Shown piece after piece: positions 10,967-19,389 of a stretch of DNA of 64,000 bases (position 1 is the first letter of the stretch; every line of letters begins with the position of its first letter). This DNA comes from Virgibacillus profundi. GTDB lineage: Bacteria > Bacillota > Bacilli > Bacillales > Amphibacillaceae. The notes under the pieces are model-generated. The model saw only the letters and a program-made list of their open reading frames with translations. It searched no databases and was not told the DNA's origin. The translations under genes were made by a program, and so were the position numbers. The DNA lies in assembly GCF_002287375.1 (NCBI RefSeq), contig NZ_NPOA01000005.1, forward strand, positions 186,001 to 250,000, in the 5' to 3' direction.

Positions 10967-11490
10967 AGGCTGTTTTGCATAGATTGGGACTGCGCACTGC
11001 TCGTCCCACCGAAGAGATTTGGTGTTATTCTGCATCATAGTTGATGTAAACTGCGACGTAAAATCAATAGTGATAATTTCATCAACCGCTACGGAAATAC
11101 ACTACGCTTTCCGCGGGCGGCTGATGAGCCTCCTCATGCTTCGCACTGCGGGGTCTCATCTAGGCCTCTGCTCCCGCAGGAGTCTTCGTGTATTTCCTTC
11201 GCTGAGAGAGTGTTTTGCAACTTCAAAAGGTGATTATTATTGATTGAATTAAACTATTGCTACCCATTCTTATGATGGTTGATTGGAGCGTAGGGCAGTC
11301 GACTCCTGCGGGAAAAGCACGAGTCTGAAGACCCCGCAGCGGTGGTTTTCCGCGAGGAGGCTGAAGCCGTGCCCGCGGAAAGCGACTGCCCGAAGCGGAA
11401 ATCAACGGAGCAGTTACGTCGTCTTCTATAGAAACTACGAAAGTTATAAAAGCAACAGTATTTTTGTGGGGCGAACGAAGTGCAGTCCCA
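10967..11490. repeat. GC-rich nested palindromic repeat, copy A
   Basis: The copy starts at a GGCTGTTTT motif shared with the other two. It contains a mini-hairpin at 10985-11012, GCGACGTAA at 11053, hairpin unit 1 at 11093-11197 (arms GGAAATACAC / GTGTATTTCC), an AT-rich middle, and hairpin unit 2 at 11278-11406. Unit 2 has outer arms GTTGATT / AATCAAC and inner arms GGGCAGTCG / CGACTGCCC at 11293-11391. Then come TTACGTCGT at 11414 and another mini-hairpin, inverted, at 11465-11490. Units 1 and 2 share a core (CTTTCCGCGGGC ... CCCGCAGGAGTC) in opposite orientations. Short reading frames here are by-products of the repeat. It fills most of the 860-bp gap between polC and rimP. Confidence 0.8.
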
Positions 11491-11582
11491 GAGTTTACAA
11501 AAAGATCCTTGATGAAAAAAGCATACAGCGTTATGTTTAATAAACAGGATTTAAGGATATACTATTATTAAATTAAGCTGTC

Positions 11583-11611
11583 TTGCGTCATAAGCACTCT
11601 TATGATATAAT
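11583..11611 (+). promoter_or_regulatory. Sigma-A promoter of the rimP-nusA-infB operon
   Basis: TTGCGT at 11583-11588, a 17-bp spacer, TATAAT at 11606-11611 with an extended TGA. The predicted start near 11618 gives a leader of about 200 nt containing two hairpins. Confidence 0.7.
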
Positions 11612-11642
11612 TTTCTTGGTAAGTAATTGATACGGACGGTAA

Positions 11643-11671
11643 AAAGAGTGGGTGAATGCCCACTCTTTCTT
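11643..11671 (+). terminator. Leader terminator/attenuator upstream of rimP
   Basis: AAAGAGTGGG (11643-11652) and CCCACTCTTT (11659-11668) with a 6-nt loop, then CTT. It lies inside the mRNA leader, between promoter and first gene, so it is placed to act as an attenuator. In B. subtilis the nusA operon is known to be autoregulated by NusA-dependent termination in its leader. Confidence 0.65.
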
Positions 11672-11700
11672 CATACTTCAATCTTCATGAGTTAAACTTC

Positions 11701-11729
11701 CCCTTGCCACGTCTTCCGGCAGGGGTTTT
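11701..11729 (+). terminator. Second leader hairpin upstream of rimP
   Basis: CCCTTGCC / GGCAGGGG (one G-U) with a 9-nt loop and a TTTT tail. The same two arms occur in the spoIIIE leader at 31050-31073. Confidence 0.55.
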
Positions 11730-11822
11730 ATATTGATTTAGGAAGTACTCAAATGAAAATCGGTATGATTGTTCATAATAAGGATGTCAATGGAACAAAT
11801 ACAACTGAATAAAGGAGGATGA

Positions 11823-12296
11823 ATGTTGAGTTCCCAAGTAATTAAAACAACTGAGGAATTAGTACAGCCTATTTTAGAGGATAAGGACCTGGAATTAGTT
11901 GATATTGAATATGTAAAAGAAGGAAAAGACTGGTTCTTGCGTGTTTATATTGATAAAGATGGTGGGATTGACATTGCAGAATGTGGTGAAGTTTCAGAAG
12001 AATTAAGTGAAAAACTTGACGAAATGGATCCTGTTAAAGAAGCTTATTTTCTGGAAGTATCATCACCGGGGGTTGAACGTCCTTTAAAAACGAAAAATGA
12101 TTTCGAGAAAAATCTGAACCAAAATATGTATATAAAATTGTATGAGCCAATTGATGGTGAAAAAGAGTATGAAGGTATTTTAAAGGAATTTACGAATAAT
12201 ATGCTTACTATAGAATACAAAATAAAAACTCGAAAAAAACAAGTGGAAATTCCATATGACAAGATAGCAAAAGCCAGACTTGCTGTAATGTTCTAA
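11823..12296 (+). CDS. rimP: Ribosome maturation factor RimP
   Basis: RimP assists late 30S assembly. The 157-residue protein has the two-domain RimP layout: [20 protein letters not shown] at about residues 23-42, the SSPGVERPL signature near residue 81, and a C-terminal SH3-like domain. AAAGGAGG precedes the start; ATG at 11823 is used, but the TTG at 11826 has better spacing and aligns with other Bacillus proteins. It is the first gene of the nusA operon, behind its own promoter and leader. Confidence 0.95.
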   Translation: MLSSQVIKTTEELVQPILEDKDLELVDIEYVKEGKDWFLRVYIDKDGGIDIAECGEVSEELSEKLDEMDPVKEAYFLEVSSPGVERPLKTKNDFEKNLNQNMYIKLYEPIDGEKEYEGILKEFTNNMLTIEYKIKTRKKQVEIPYDKIAKARLAVMF

Positions 12297-12310
12297 AGGG
12301 GGAAAAGAAA

Positions 12311-13408
12311 GTGAGCAGTCAATTGTTTGATGCGATTGATTATTTAGCAAAAGAAAAAGGTATTAATAAAGATGTTCTTATGGAAGCATTGGAAGCAGCC
12401 TTAATATCTGCGTATAAAAAGAATTTCAAATCCGCAACAAATGTTCGGGTGGAATTAAATGAGGACACAGGTAAAATGGGTGTCTTCTCAAGGAAGACGG
12501 TTGTAGAAGAAGTTGAGGATAAACAACAGGAATTGTCTGTAGATGAAGCGAAGGAAATAGATCCGAATTATGAGCTGGAAGACATTATTGAAGTTGAAGT
12601 TACTCCGCAAGACTTTGGCCGTATCGCAGCTCAAGCGGCAAAACAGGTTGTTACACAGCGTGTAAGGGAAGCAGAACGCGGAGTTATTTTTAGTGAGTAT
12701 GCTGACCGTGAAGAGGATGTAATGACTGGTATTATTCAGCGTAAGGATCCAAGATTTGTCTATGTAAATCTTGGTAAAATTGAAGCTAAACTCGCAGAAC
12801 CTGAGCAAATGCCTACAGAAGAATATCATGTCCATGATCGATTGAAAGTATTTATTACGAAAGTGGAAAATACAAGCAAAGGACCACAAATTTATATTTC
12901 AAGATCTCATCCTGGACTCCTGAAACGTCTGTTTGAAATGGAAGTTCCGGAGATTTATGATGGAATTGTCGAAATTAAGTCTGTTGCAAGAGAAGCTGGA
13001 GACCGGTCAAAAGTATCTGTTTATGCTGCTGATCCTGATATCGATCCGGTTGGTTCATGTGTAGGACAAAAAGGACAGCGTGTTCAAACAATTGTTGATG
13101 AACTTAAGGGTGAAAAAATAGATGTCGTGGAGTGGTCAGAGGATCCCGTTGTGTATGTTTCAAATGCACTCAGCCCTTCAAAAGTAGTTGATGTCTTAGT
13201 TAAAGAAGAAGAAAAAGCTACCACGGTTATCGTTCCCGACTATCAATTATCACTGGCTATTGGAAAACGGGGGCAAAACGCAAGACTTGCCGCTAAATTA
13301 ACTGGCTGGAAAATTGATATCAAAAGTGAATCGGAAGCAAGAGAACAAGGTCTTCTTACGGAAGAAGATACTTATTCTGACAATGATGTTGAAGATTTGT
13401 TTGAATAA
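12311..13408 (+). CDS. nusA: Transcription termination/antitermination factor NusA
   Basis: NusA binds RNA polymerase and nascent RNA and stimulates pausing and intrinsic termination. The 365-residue protein has an N-terminal polymerase-binding domain, an S1 domain ([16 protein letters not shown] onward), and two KH domains ([15 protein letters not shown] and [20 protein letters not shown]). Like other Firmicutes proteins it lacks the acidic repeats of enterobacterial NusA, ending soon after KH2. It starts with GTG after GGGGGAAAAG, 14 bp behind rimP. Confidence 0.98.
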   Translation: MSSQLFDAIDYLAKEKGINKDVLMEALEAALISAYKKNFKSATNVRVELNEDTGKMGVFSRKTVVEEVEDKQQELSVDEAKEIDPNYELEDIIEVEVTPQDFGRIAAQAAKQVVTQRVREAERGVIFSEYADREEDVMTGIIQRKDPRFVYVNLGKIEAKLAEPEQMPTEEYHVHDRLKVFITKVENTSKGPQIYISRSHPGLLKRLFEMEVPEIYDGIVEIKSVAREAGDRSKVSVYAADPDIDPVGSCVGQKGQRVQTIVDELKGEKIDVVEWSEDPVVYVSNALSPSKVVDVLVKEEEKATTVIVPDYQLSLAIGKRGQNARLAAKLTGWKIDIKSESEAREQGLLTEEDTYSDNDVEDLFE

Positions 13409-13420
13409 GGAGGATCCATG

Positions 13421-13702
13421 ATGGTTCAAAAAAGGAAAGTTCCTGAACGAAAATGTATTATAACGAATGAATTAAAACCAAAAAAAGAGTTAATCCGTGT
13501 AGTCCGTAATAAAGAAGGACAGGTTTTTGTTGATCCGACGGGAAAGAAAAATGGTCGGGGGGCGTATTTATCACGTGATTTGGGTGTTATCGAAAAAGCT
13601 AAAAAGGCAAATGTGTTAAGCAGACAATTAAATGCAGAGGTAGACCCAGCTGTTTATGAAGAGTTAAAACAACTGGTAGATGGTACAAAAAATGAAAAAT
13701 AA
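13421..13702 (+). CDS. rnpM: RNase P modulator RnpM (YlxR)
   Basis: YlxR-family protein of 93 residues with RKCIITNELKPKKELIRVVR and the GRGAYLSRD signature. The family binds RNA, and in B. subtilis the protein was reported to bind RNase P RNA and modulate its activity. ATG at 13421 has better spacing from AAGGAGGA (13408-13415); the ATG immediately before it (13418) is an alternative. It sits between nusA and the L7Ae-like gene, the standard context. Confidence 0.93.
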   Translation: MVQKRKVPERKCIITNELKPKKELIRVVRNKEGQVFVDPTGKKNGRGAYLSRDLGVIEKAKKANVLSRQLNAEVDPAVYEELKQLVDGTKNEK

Positions 13703-13991
13703 TTATTTGAATATGATTGGGCTTGCCTACAGAGCTAGAAAGTGCTCGTTAGGTGAAGAAACAATTGTGAAAGATATTCAGCAAAATAAGGCAAAATTAG
13801 TATTACTGGCCAGTGATATAGGGCCACAAACCAGGAAGAAACTAACAGATAAATGTAAATTCTATGAAGTACCAATTGAAATAGTAGATGATCGGGAAAC
13901 ATTATCACATGCTATTGGAAAATCCCATAGGGTAGCTATTGCTATTTTAGATGCAGGGTTTGCTACTAAGATTAAATCGTTACTCGGGTAA
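13692..13991 (+). CDS. ylxQ: L7Ae-family K-turn RNA-binding protein YlxQ
   Basis: A 99-residue L7Ae/L30e-fold protein: [36 protein letters not shown], then [17 protein letters not shown]. Relatives bind kink-turn RNA and associate with ribosomes, though the physiological target is unclear. The start is ambiguous: ATG 13692 ([11 protein letters not shown]) fits the family better than ATG 13680. Either way the reading frame overlaps the end of rnpM, suggesting translational coupling, since no strong ribosome binding site is visible. Confidence 0.92.
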   Translation: MKNNYLNMIGLAYRARKCSLGEETIVKDIQQNKAKLVLLASDIGPQTRKKLTDKCKFYEVPIEIVDDRETLSHAIGKSHRVAIAILDAGFATKIKSLLG

Positions 13992-14011
13992 TTAAATTCG
14001 GGGGTGAACGT

Positions 14012-16201
14012 ATGAGTAAAATGCGTGTATATGAATATGCAAAACAAAATAATACGTCAAGTAAAGATGTATTAAATTATTTAAAAGAAATAAAGGTTGA
14101 AGTAACAAATCACATGTCAACTATTTCTGCTGATACAAAAACAAAATTGGATGGAAAATTTAATTCTAAATCAACTACAAATCAAAATCAGCAGCAAAAA
14201 ACAAAGACTCCATCCAACCAAGTAAAGCAGTCAGTGAATAAAAATGATAATAAACAAGAGAATAAAGAAAAGCCCAAAAACAGTCCAAATAAACAAGGGC
14301 AGCAAAATAAGCCGCAAAATAAAAATAATAATGCTCATAATAAACCAGCAAACAGAAATAATAATTTCCAAAACAGGAAACCTAAGGGCAAAAAAGGAAA
14401 AGGAAACAATAAACAAGTGACTAATCAAAAACCAATCATAAAAGAAACACCTAAACATATTAAGTACAATGGTACCCTTACTGTAAGTGAACTTGCAGAG
14501 AAACTTAATAAAGAATCAGCAGAAATAATTAAAAAGCTTATGTTCCTTGGTGTAATGGCAACAAAAAACCAGGATCTTGATGATGATGCAATAGAGTTAA
14601 TATGTGGAGAATTTGAAGTAGAGGTTGAAAAAGAGATTATACTAGAAGATACAGACCTTGATAAATACATCAGTGAAGAAAATGAAGCTGACCTAATTGA
14701 AAGACCTGCTGTAGTTACGATTATGGGTCACGTTGACCACGGTAAAACAACACTTCTGGATTCGGTTCGCCATACAAAAGTAACGGCTGGAGAAGCAGGT
14801 GGAATTACCCAGCATATTGGTGCATATCAAGTAGAGAGTGAAGGTAAAAAAATTACATTCCTTGATACACCAGGACATGCTGCTTTTACAAGCATGCGTT
14901 CCAGAGGAGCTCAAGTTACCGATGTTGCAATACTGGTTGTAGCTGCCGATGATGGGGTTATGCCTCAAACTGTTGAAGCTATTAATCATGCGAAAGCTGC
15001 AGAAGTACCTATTATTGTAGCAGTAAACAAAATGGATAAGGAAGCGGCCAATCCGGATCGAGTAATGCAGGAATTAACAGAATATGAACTTATTCCTGAA
15101 GACTGGGGCGGAAACACAATTTTCGTTAACCTATCAGCAATAAAACGTGAAGGCATTGACGATCTATTGGAGATGATACTTTTAGTTGCAGAAGTTGAAG
15201 AATTAAAAGCTAATCCCAAGGCAAATGCTTTTGGTACGGTAATTGATGCCCAGCTTGATAAAGGAAGAGGATCTGTAGCAACATTACTTGTACAAAATGG
15301 GACATTGCGTGTTGGGAATACGCTTGTAATTGGAAATACCTATGGACGTGTCCGTGCTATGGTTAGTGATATTGGTCAGCGTGTTAATGAAGCAGGACCA
15401 TCTACTCCTGTAGAAATAACCGGTTTAAATGAGGTTCCACAGGCAGGAGATCAATTCCTGGTATTTGCTGATGAGAAAAAAGCCCGTCAAATTGGAGAAG
15501 CCCGTCACCAGAACTTTATAGTTGAAAATCGCAGCGAACAGTCCAAGGTTAGCCTGGATGACTTGTTTGAAAAAATCAAACAGGGGGAAATGAAAGAAAT
15601 TAATATTGTTCTTAAAGCGGATGTACAGGGTTCTGCTGAAGCACTGGCAAGTTCACTTCGGAAAATCGAGGTAGAAGGTGTGAATATCAAAATCATTCAT
15701 ACTGGAGTTGGTGCCATTACAGAATCAGATATTATTCTAGCCTCTGCCTCGAATGCAATAGTAATCGGCTTTAATGTTCGTCCGGACGTTAATGCTAAAA
15801 AAGCTGCAGAATCCGAAAAAGTAGATGTCCGTCTGCACCGCGTTATTTATAAAGCAATTGAAGAAATTGAAGCTGCAATGAAAGGCATGCTTGACCCAGA
15901 ATATGAAGAGAAAGTTATCGGCCAAGCAGAAGTTCGGGAAATATTTAAAGTATCTAAAATTGGAACAATTGCAGGCAGTTATGTTACAGATGGCAAAATC
16001 ACAAGGGATGCCGGAATCAGACTTATTCGTGACGGTATCGTTATATTCGAGGGAGAAATTGATGCATTAAAACGATTTAAAGATGATGCAAAAGAAGTAG
16101 CCCAGAACTATGAATGTGGGATTACCATTAAAAACTTCAATGATATTAAAGAAGGCGACATAATTGAGGCATATGTGATGGAGGAAATTGAGCGTAAATG
16201 A
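14012..16201 (+). CDS. infB: Translation initiation factor IF-2
   Basis: IF-2 is the GTPase that brings initiator fMet-tRNA to the 30S subunit. The 729-residue protein has an N-terminal IF2-N helix domain, a Lys/Asn/Gln-rich linker of low complexity (roughly residues 55-145), a second IF2-N, the G domain with [12 protein letters not shown] (G1), DTPGHAAF (G3) and NKMDK (G4), then domains II, III and the fMet-tRNA-binding domain IV. GGGGGTG precedes ATG 14012. Its TGA overlaps the ylxP start in ATGA. Confidence 0.98.
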   Translation: MSKMRVYEYAKQNNTSSKDVLNYLKEIKVEVTNHMSTISADTKTKLDGKFNSKSTTNQNQQQKTKTPSNQVKQSVNKNDNKQENKEKPKNSPNKQGQQNKPQNKNNNAHNKPANRNNNFQNRKPKGKKGKGNNKQVTNQKPIIKETPKHIKYNGTLTVSELAEKLNKESAEIIKKLMFLGVMATKNQDLDDDAIELICGEFEVEVEKEIILEDTDLDKYISEENEADLIERPAVVTIMGHVDHGKTTLLDSVRHTKVTAGEAGGITQHIGAYQVESEGKKITFLDTPGHAAFTSMRSRGAQVTDVAILVVAADDGVMPQTVEAINHAKAAEVPIIVAVNKMDKEAANPDRVMQELTEYELIPEDWGGNTIFVNLSAIKREGIDDLLEMILLVAEVEELKANPKANAFGTVIDAQLDKGRGSVATLLVQNGTLRVGNTLVIGNTYGRVRAMVSDIGQRVNEAGPSTPVEITGLNEVPQAGDQFLVFADEKKARQIGEARHQNFIVENRSEQSKVSLDDLFEKIKQGEMKEINIVLKADVQGSAEALASSLRKIEVEGVNIKIIHTGVGAITESDIILASASNAIVIGFNVRPDVNAKKAAESEKVDVRLHRVIYKAIEEIEAAMKGMLDPEYEEKVIGQAEVREIFKVSKIGTIAGSYVTDGKITRDAGIRLIRDGIVIFEGEIDALKRFKDDAKEVAQNYECGITIKNFNDIKEGDIIEAYVMEEIERK

Positions 16202-16476
16202 TTATCTATGCAGAAGTAGAATGTATGTTTTATGATGGACATTCACTAAAGCAGAAAAGGTCTGTAATCAAACGTTTATTTGCTAAGTTAAAAAAAGATT
16301 TTAATATAGCAATTACGGAATTGGATTTTCATGACTTATGGCAACGTACCAAAATAGGGATTGTTACGATTTCAACGATGCGAGATCATGCAGAACAGGT
16401 AATACAGGAAGTTCTGCGAATAATTGATGGATATCCGGAACTGGAACGTACAATAACAAATGTAGATCGTTTATAA
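16198..16476 (+). CDS. ylxP: DUF503 protein YlxP
   Basis: A 92-residue ferredoxin-like DUF503 protein with [20 protein letters not shown] at the N-terminus and [20 protein letters not shown]. It overlaps infB by four bases (ATGA) and precedes rbfA, the conserved context, which suggests a role in ribosome function. The biochemical function is not established; some studies of the family suggest a link to 30S maturation. Confidence 0.92.
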   Translation: MIIYAEVECMFYDGHSLKQKRSVIKRLFAKLKKDFNIAITELDFHDLWQRTKIGIVTISTMRDHAEQVIQEVLRIIDGYPELERTITNVDRL

Positions 16477-16523
16477 GCTGAGATTTTAAAAGATAAAAAG
16501 CTTCCACAAACGAGGTGAAAAAA

Positions 16524-16865
16524 TTGGCTGAATTACGTGCAAATAGAGTAGCAGAACAAATGAAGAAAGAATTGGGTGAAATCCTTACCCGTAAACTTAA
16601 AGATCCTAGAGTGGGTTTTGTTACAGTTACAGATGTAGAAGTTACAGGTGACCTGCAGCAGGCTAAAGTGTTTATATCTGTTTTAGGTGATGAGCAGGAA
16701 AAAAAGGATACCCTTTTAGGGCTTTCAAAAGCAAAAGGATTTATCCGCTCAGAAATTGGCTCAAGGATTCGATTGCGAAAGACACCTGAATTAACCTTTG
16801 AATTCGATGAAGCATTTGAATATGGTAATCGTATAGATACAATTTTACGTGATTTAAATGATTAA
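16524..16865 (+). CDS. rbfA: 30S ribosome-binding factor RbfA
   Basis: RbfA binds immature 30S subunits and helps 16S rRNA 5'-end maturation, especially in the cold. The 113-residue KH-type protein contains [36 protein letters not shown] and the C-terminal [22 protein letters not shown] at 16524 is chosen because GAGGTG (16513-16518) is well spaced; the GTG at 16515 is part of that site. A strong terminator follows, separating it from truB. Confidence 0.95.
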   Translation: MAELRANRVAEQMKKELGEILTRKLKDPRVGFVTVTDVEVTGDLQQAKVFISVLGDEQEKKDTLLGLSKAKGFIRSEIGSRIRLRKTPELTFEFDEAFEYGNRIDTILRDLND

Positions 16866-16878
16866 TAGGAAAATAGTG

Positions 16879-16914
16879 ATCTGACTTGTTAATGTAGCAA
16901 GTCAGATTTTTTCC
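16879..16914 (+). terminator. Intrinsic terminator after rbfA
   Basis: ATCTGACTTG / CAAGTCAGAT, 10-bp perfect stem, 9-nt loop, then five T. Confidence 0.9.
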
Positions 16915-16947
16915 ATGTACTACAGATACATGATGGAGGCAGAGAAT

Positions 16948-17844
16948 ATGAATGGTATTTTACCATTATGGAAGCCAAAAGGAATGACTTCGCATGATTG
17001 TGTGATGATAATCCGCAAGCTTTTTAAAACAAAAAAAGTAGGACACACAGGCACGCTTGACCCGGAAGTGGAAGGAGTACTCCCAATTTGTATTGGACAG
17101 GCTACCAAAATTGTTCCTTTTTTAACAGATACAAAGAAAACTTATATTGCAGAAGTTATGCTTGGAAAGGCTACAGATACAGAAGACAGCCAAGGAAAAG
17201 TGATTGAAGAGAAGGAAGTAGTTTATCCCCCAACAGATGAGGAAATTGAAGAGGTGCTAACATCTTTTAATGGGACAATTACTCAAATACCGCCAATGTA
17301 TTCTGCTGTCAAAGTAAACGGAAAAAAACTGTATGAATATGCAAGAGCAAATGAACATGTGGAACGGCCGACCAGAAAAGTAGTCATACATCACATAGAA
17401 AAATTGCCGACAGATAAGGAGGAAAAGAATTCTTTTCGTATGAAAATTATTTGCTCCAAAGGTACATATATCCGTACACTATGTGTTGATATTGGAAACC
17501 AGTTAGGCTACCCCGCACATATGTCTCATTTAATCCGTACAGAAACTGCTGCATTTAAACAGCAAAATACGGTAACTTTTGCTACTATAGAAGAGAAAGT
17601 AAAATTAAATCAACAGGATCAGCTGCTACTGTCAATTTTGTCAGGTTTGGACCATTTAGATAAATACCTTGTTGATGACGAAACAAAAAAAAGAGTGCTT
17701 AATGGCCAAAAGCTTCCAAAGCCTGAACAAAGAATATTAACAGATCCATTTATTATGATGCACGAACAGCAATTATTGGCAATTTATCAAATACATCCGG
17801 AAAAACCGGATCAAATTAAACCTGTTCGTGTGTTTAATAATTAA
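16948..17844 (+). CDS. truB: tRNA pseudouridine(55) synthase TruB
   Basis: TruB makes pseudouridine 55 in the tRNA T-loop. The 298-residue protein starts MNGILPLWKPKGMTSHD and has catalytic Asp38 in GHTGTLDPEVEGVLP, plus KTYIAEVMLG and SAVKVNGKKLYEYAR. The ATG at 16948 follows GGAGG (16935-16939); an upstream in-frame ATG at 16915 overlaps the rbfA terminator and is not supported. Gene order rbfA-truB-ribF is conserved. Confidence 0.96.
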   Translation: MNGILPLWKPKGMTSHDCVMIIRKLFKTKKVGHTGTLDPEVEGVLPICIGQATKIVPFLTDTKKTYIAEVMLGKATDTEDSQGKVIEEKEVVYPPTDEEIEEVLTSFNGTITQIPPMYSAVKVNGKKLYEYARANEHVERPTRKVVIHHIEKLPTDKEEKNSFRMKIICSKGTYIRTLCVDIGNQLGYPAHMSHLIRTETAAFKQQNTVTFATIEEKVKLNQQDQLLLSILSGLDHLDKYLVDDETKKRVLNGQKLPKPEQRILTDPFIMMHEQQLLAIYQIHPEKPDQIKPVRVFNN

Positions 17845-17901
17845 TATAAGCTGCTTCCCTTCAGAAGTCGGAGCTGGACAAAAAAGTGTAGGTGAATGAA
17901 T

Positions 17902-18840
17902 TTGAGAACGATTGAGCTAACATACCCCCATACATTGAATGTGGAGGAATTACCTGAGACAGCATGTGCAATCGGGTTTTTTGATGGAATACATAAAGGT
18001 CATCAGGAAGTAATCGGGGCTGCTGTCAATAAGGCGATAAATGAAAATATGGAAAGTGCGGTTATTACATTTCATCCCCATCCTTCCGTTGTTTTAAAAA
18101 AAGACACGCGTCATGTGAAATATATTACACCAATGCGTGAAAAGAAAGAAATACTGCAGAAATTAAATGTTGACCGTTTGTATATTATAAAATTTAATAA
18201 AGAATTATCCTTATTATCTCCACAGGAATTTATTAATCATTTTATTATAGGATTAAATATGAAGCATTTGGTTGCAGGGTTTGATTATTCCTATGGGCAT
18301 AAAGGAAAAGGAAATATGAGCACGATAGAAGATCATGCAAATGGTTTATTTACACATACTGCAATCGATAAGGTGACACTGGATAAGGAGAAAATCAGTT
18401 CCACGAAAATAAGAGAGCTGTTTAAAACAGGCAAAATAGAAGAGGCCAATGTACTGCTGGGAAGAACTTTTACACTTGATGGTATAGTTATTAAAGGCGC
18501 CCAGCGGGGCAGAGAACTTGGTTACCCAACAGCAAATTTGCAAGTAAACCCTGATGTGTTACTTCCTAAATCTGGAATATACGCAGTAAAAGTACATTAT
18601 AAAAATGAAATTTATGAGGGTATGGCTAATATCGGCACAAATCCTACCTTTACAGCGGATCGAAAAGATTTATCTGTAGAAGTAAATATTTTTGATTATA
18701 ATAATGATTTATATGGCGAAGAACTTATCATTGAATGGCATAAATATATTCGCGAGGAAGCGAAGTTCGATAGTGCCGAAGCTCTCATTAAAAAAATTGC
18801 TGATGACGAAAGAAAGATTCGTGATTATTTTCTGAATTAG
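17902..18840 (+). CDS. ribF: Bifunctional riboflavin kinase / FMN adenylyltransferase
   Basis: This enzyme converts riboflavin to FMN and then FAD. The 312-residue protein has an N-terminal nucleotidyltransferase (IGFFDGIHKGHQEVIG, then the ISSTKIRELF motif near residue 165) and a C-terminal flavokinase domain (GRELGYPTANLQ and the NIGTNPTF motif). TTG at 17902 aligns with relatives and is spaced from AGGTGA; ATG 17896 directly abuts that site and is the alternative. No FMN riboswitch is visible upstream, as expected for this gene. Confidence 0.95.
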   Translation: MRTIELTYPHTLNVEELPETACAIGFFDGIHKGHQEVIGAAVNKAINENMESAVITFHPHPSVVLKKDTRHVKYITPMREKKEILQKLNVDRLYIIKFNKELSLLSPQEFINHFIIGLNMKHLVAGFDYSYGHKGKGNMSTIEDHANGLFTHTAIDKVTLDKEKISSTKIRELFKTGKIEEANVLLGRTFTLDGIVIKGAQRGRELGYPTANLQVNPDVLLPKSGIYAVKVHYKNEIYEGMANIGTNPTFTADRKDLSVEVNIFDYNNDLYGEELIIEWHKYIREEAKFDSAEALIKKIADDERKIRDYFLN

Positions 18841-18869
18841 TTTTTAATGTAGATAAACCCGGATTTTAC

Positions 18870-18987
18870 TTGCATTTTTCGCGAAAAAGATGTACGATAA
18901 ATAACGTAAAACCATCGCTTGGCAAATCGTAACTCCGACGCTTGCTAGGGGACTGGGGCTATGACATAATAATAGGAGGTGAGCCAG
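18870..18987 (+). promoter_or_regulatory. rpsO promoter and leader (probable S15 autoregulatory region)
   Basis: TTGCAT (18870-18875), 17-bp spacer and TACGAT (18893-18898) suggest a sigma-A promoter. The following leader of about 85 nt contains GCTTGGCAAATCG and GCTTGCTAGGGGACTGGGGC just before the AGGAGGTG binding site. rpsO leaders in Bacillaceae are known to bind S15 and repress translation. The exact fold was not computed. Confidence 0.5.
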
Positions 18988-19257
18988 ATGGCTATCACAC
19001 AAGTACGTAAGAATGAAATTATTAGTGAATACAAAGTTCATGAAACTGACACTGGTTCTCCAGAAGTACAGATTGCTGTACTTACTGAAGAGATCACAAC
19101 TTTAAATGAACATTTACGTGTTCATAAAAAAGACCACCATTCACGTCGCGGTCTTTTGAAAATGGTTGGTAAACGCCGTAATTTACTTAACTACCTACGT
19201 AATAAAGACGTTACCCGCTATCGTGAATTAATTAAAAAACTTGGCCTACGCCGATAA
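18988..19257 (+). CDS. rpsO: 30S ribosomal protein S15
   Basis: S15 is a primary binder of the 16S rRNA central domain. The 89-residue protein reads [54 protein letters not shown], matching the family end to end. ATG 18988 is 6 nt after AGGAGGTG; the in-frame GTG at 18979 lies within that site. It ends with a strong terminator, and pnp follows, as in most bacteria. Confidence 0.98.
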   Translation: MAITQVRKNEIISEYKVHETDTGSPEVQIAVLTEEITTLNEHLRVHKKDHHSRRGLLKMVGKRRNLLNYLRNKDVTRYRELIKKLGLRR

Positions 19258-19263
19258 TTATTC

Positions 19264-19291
19264 AAAAAGCAGGAGAAATCCTGCTTTTTTT
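19264..19291 (+). terminator. Intrinsic terminator after rpsO
   Basis: AAAAAGCAGGA / TCCTGCTTTTT, 11-bp stem with GAAA tetraloop, continuing into T residues. Confidence 0.92.
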
Positions 19292-19321
19292 ATACTTAAG
19301 GGAATTTTTTACTACATAAAA

Positions 19322-19350
19322 TTTACATTCGTGCTTATAAACTATAAAAT
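19322..19350 (+). promoter_or_regulatory. Possible pnp promoter
   Basis: TTTACA (19322-19327), 17-bp spacer, TAAAAT (19345-19350). TATAAA at 19343 with a 15-bp spacer is an alternative -10. It lies between the rpsO terminator and pnp. Confidence 0.4.
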
Positions 19351-19389
19351 GAAGGATAGAATGTTCTATTGAAAGGAGTACTATATAAA

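Noticed and set aside
11019-11540. Two short + strand open frames (74 and 85 codons) inside repeat copy A
   Set aside because: They follow the repeat sequence, have no ribosome binding site or family features, and differ from the codon use of real genes here.
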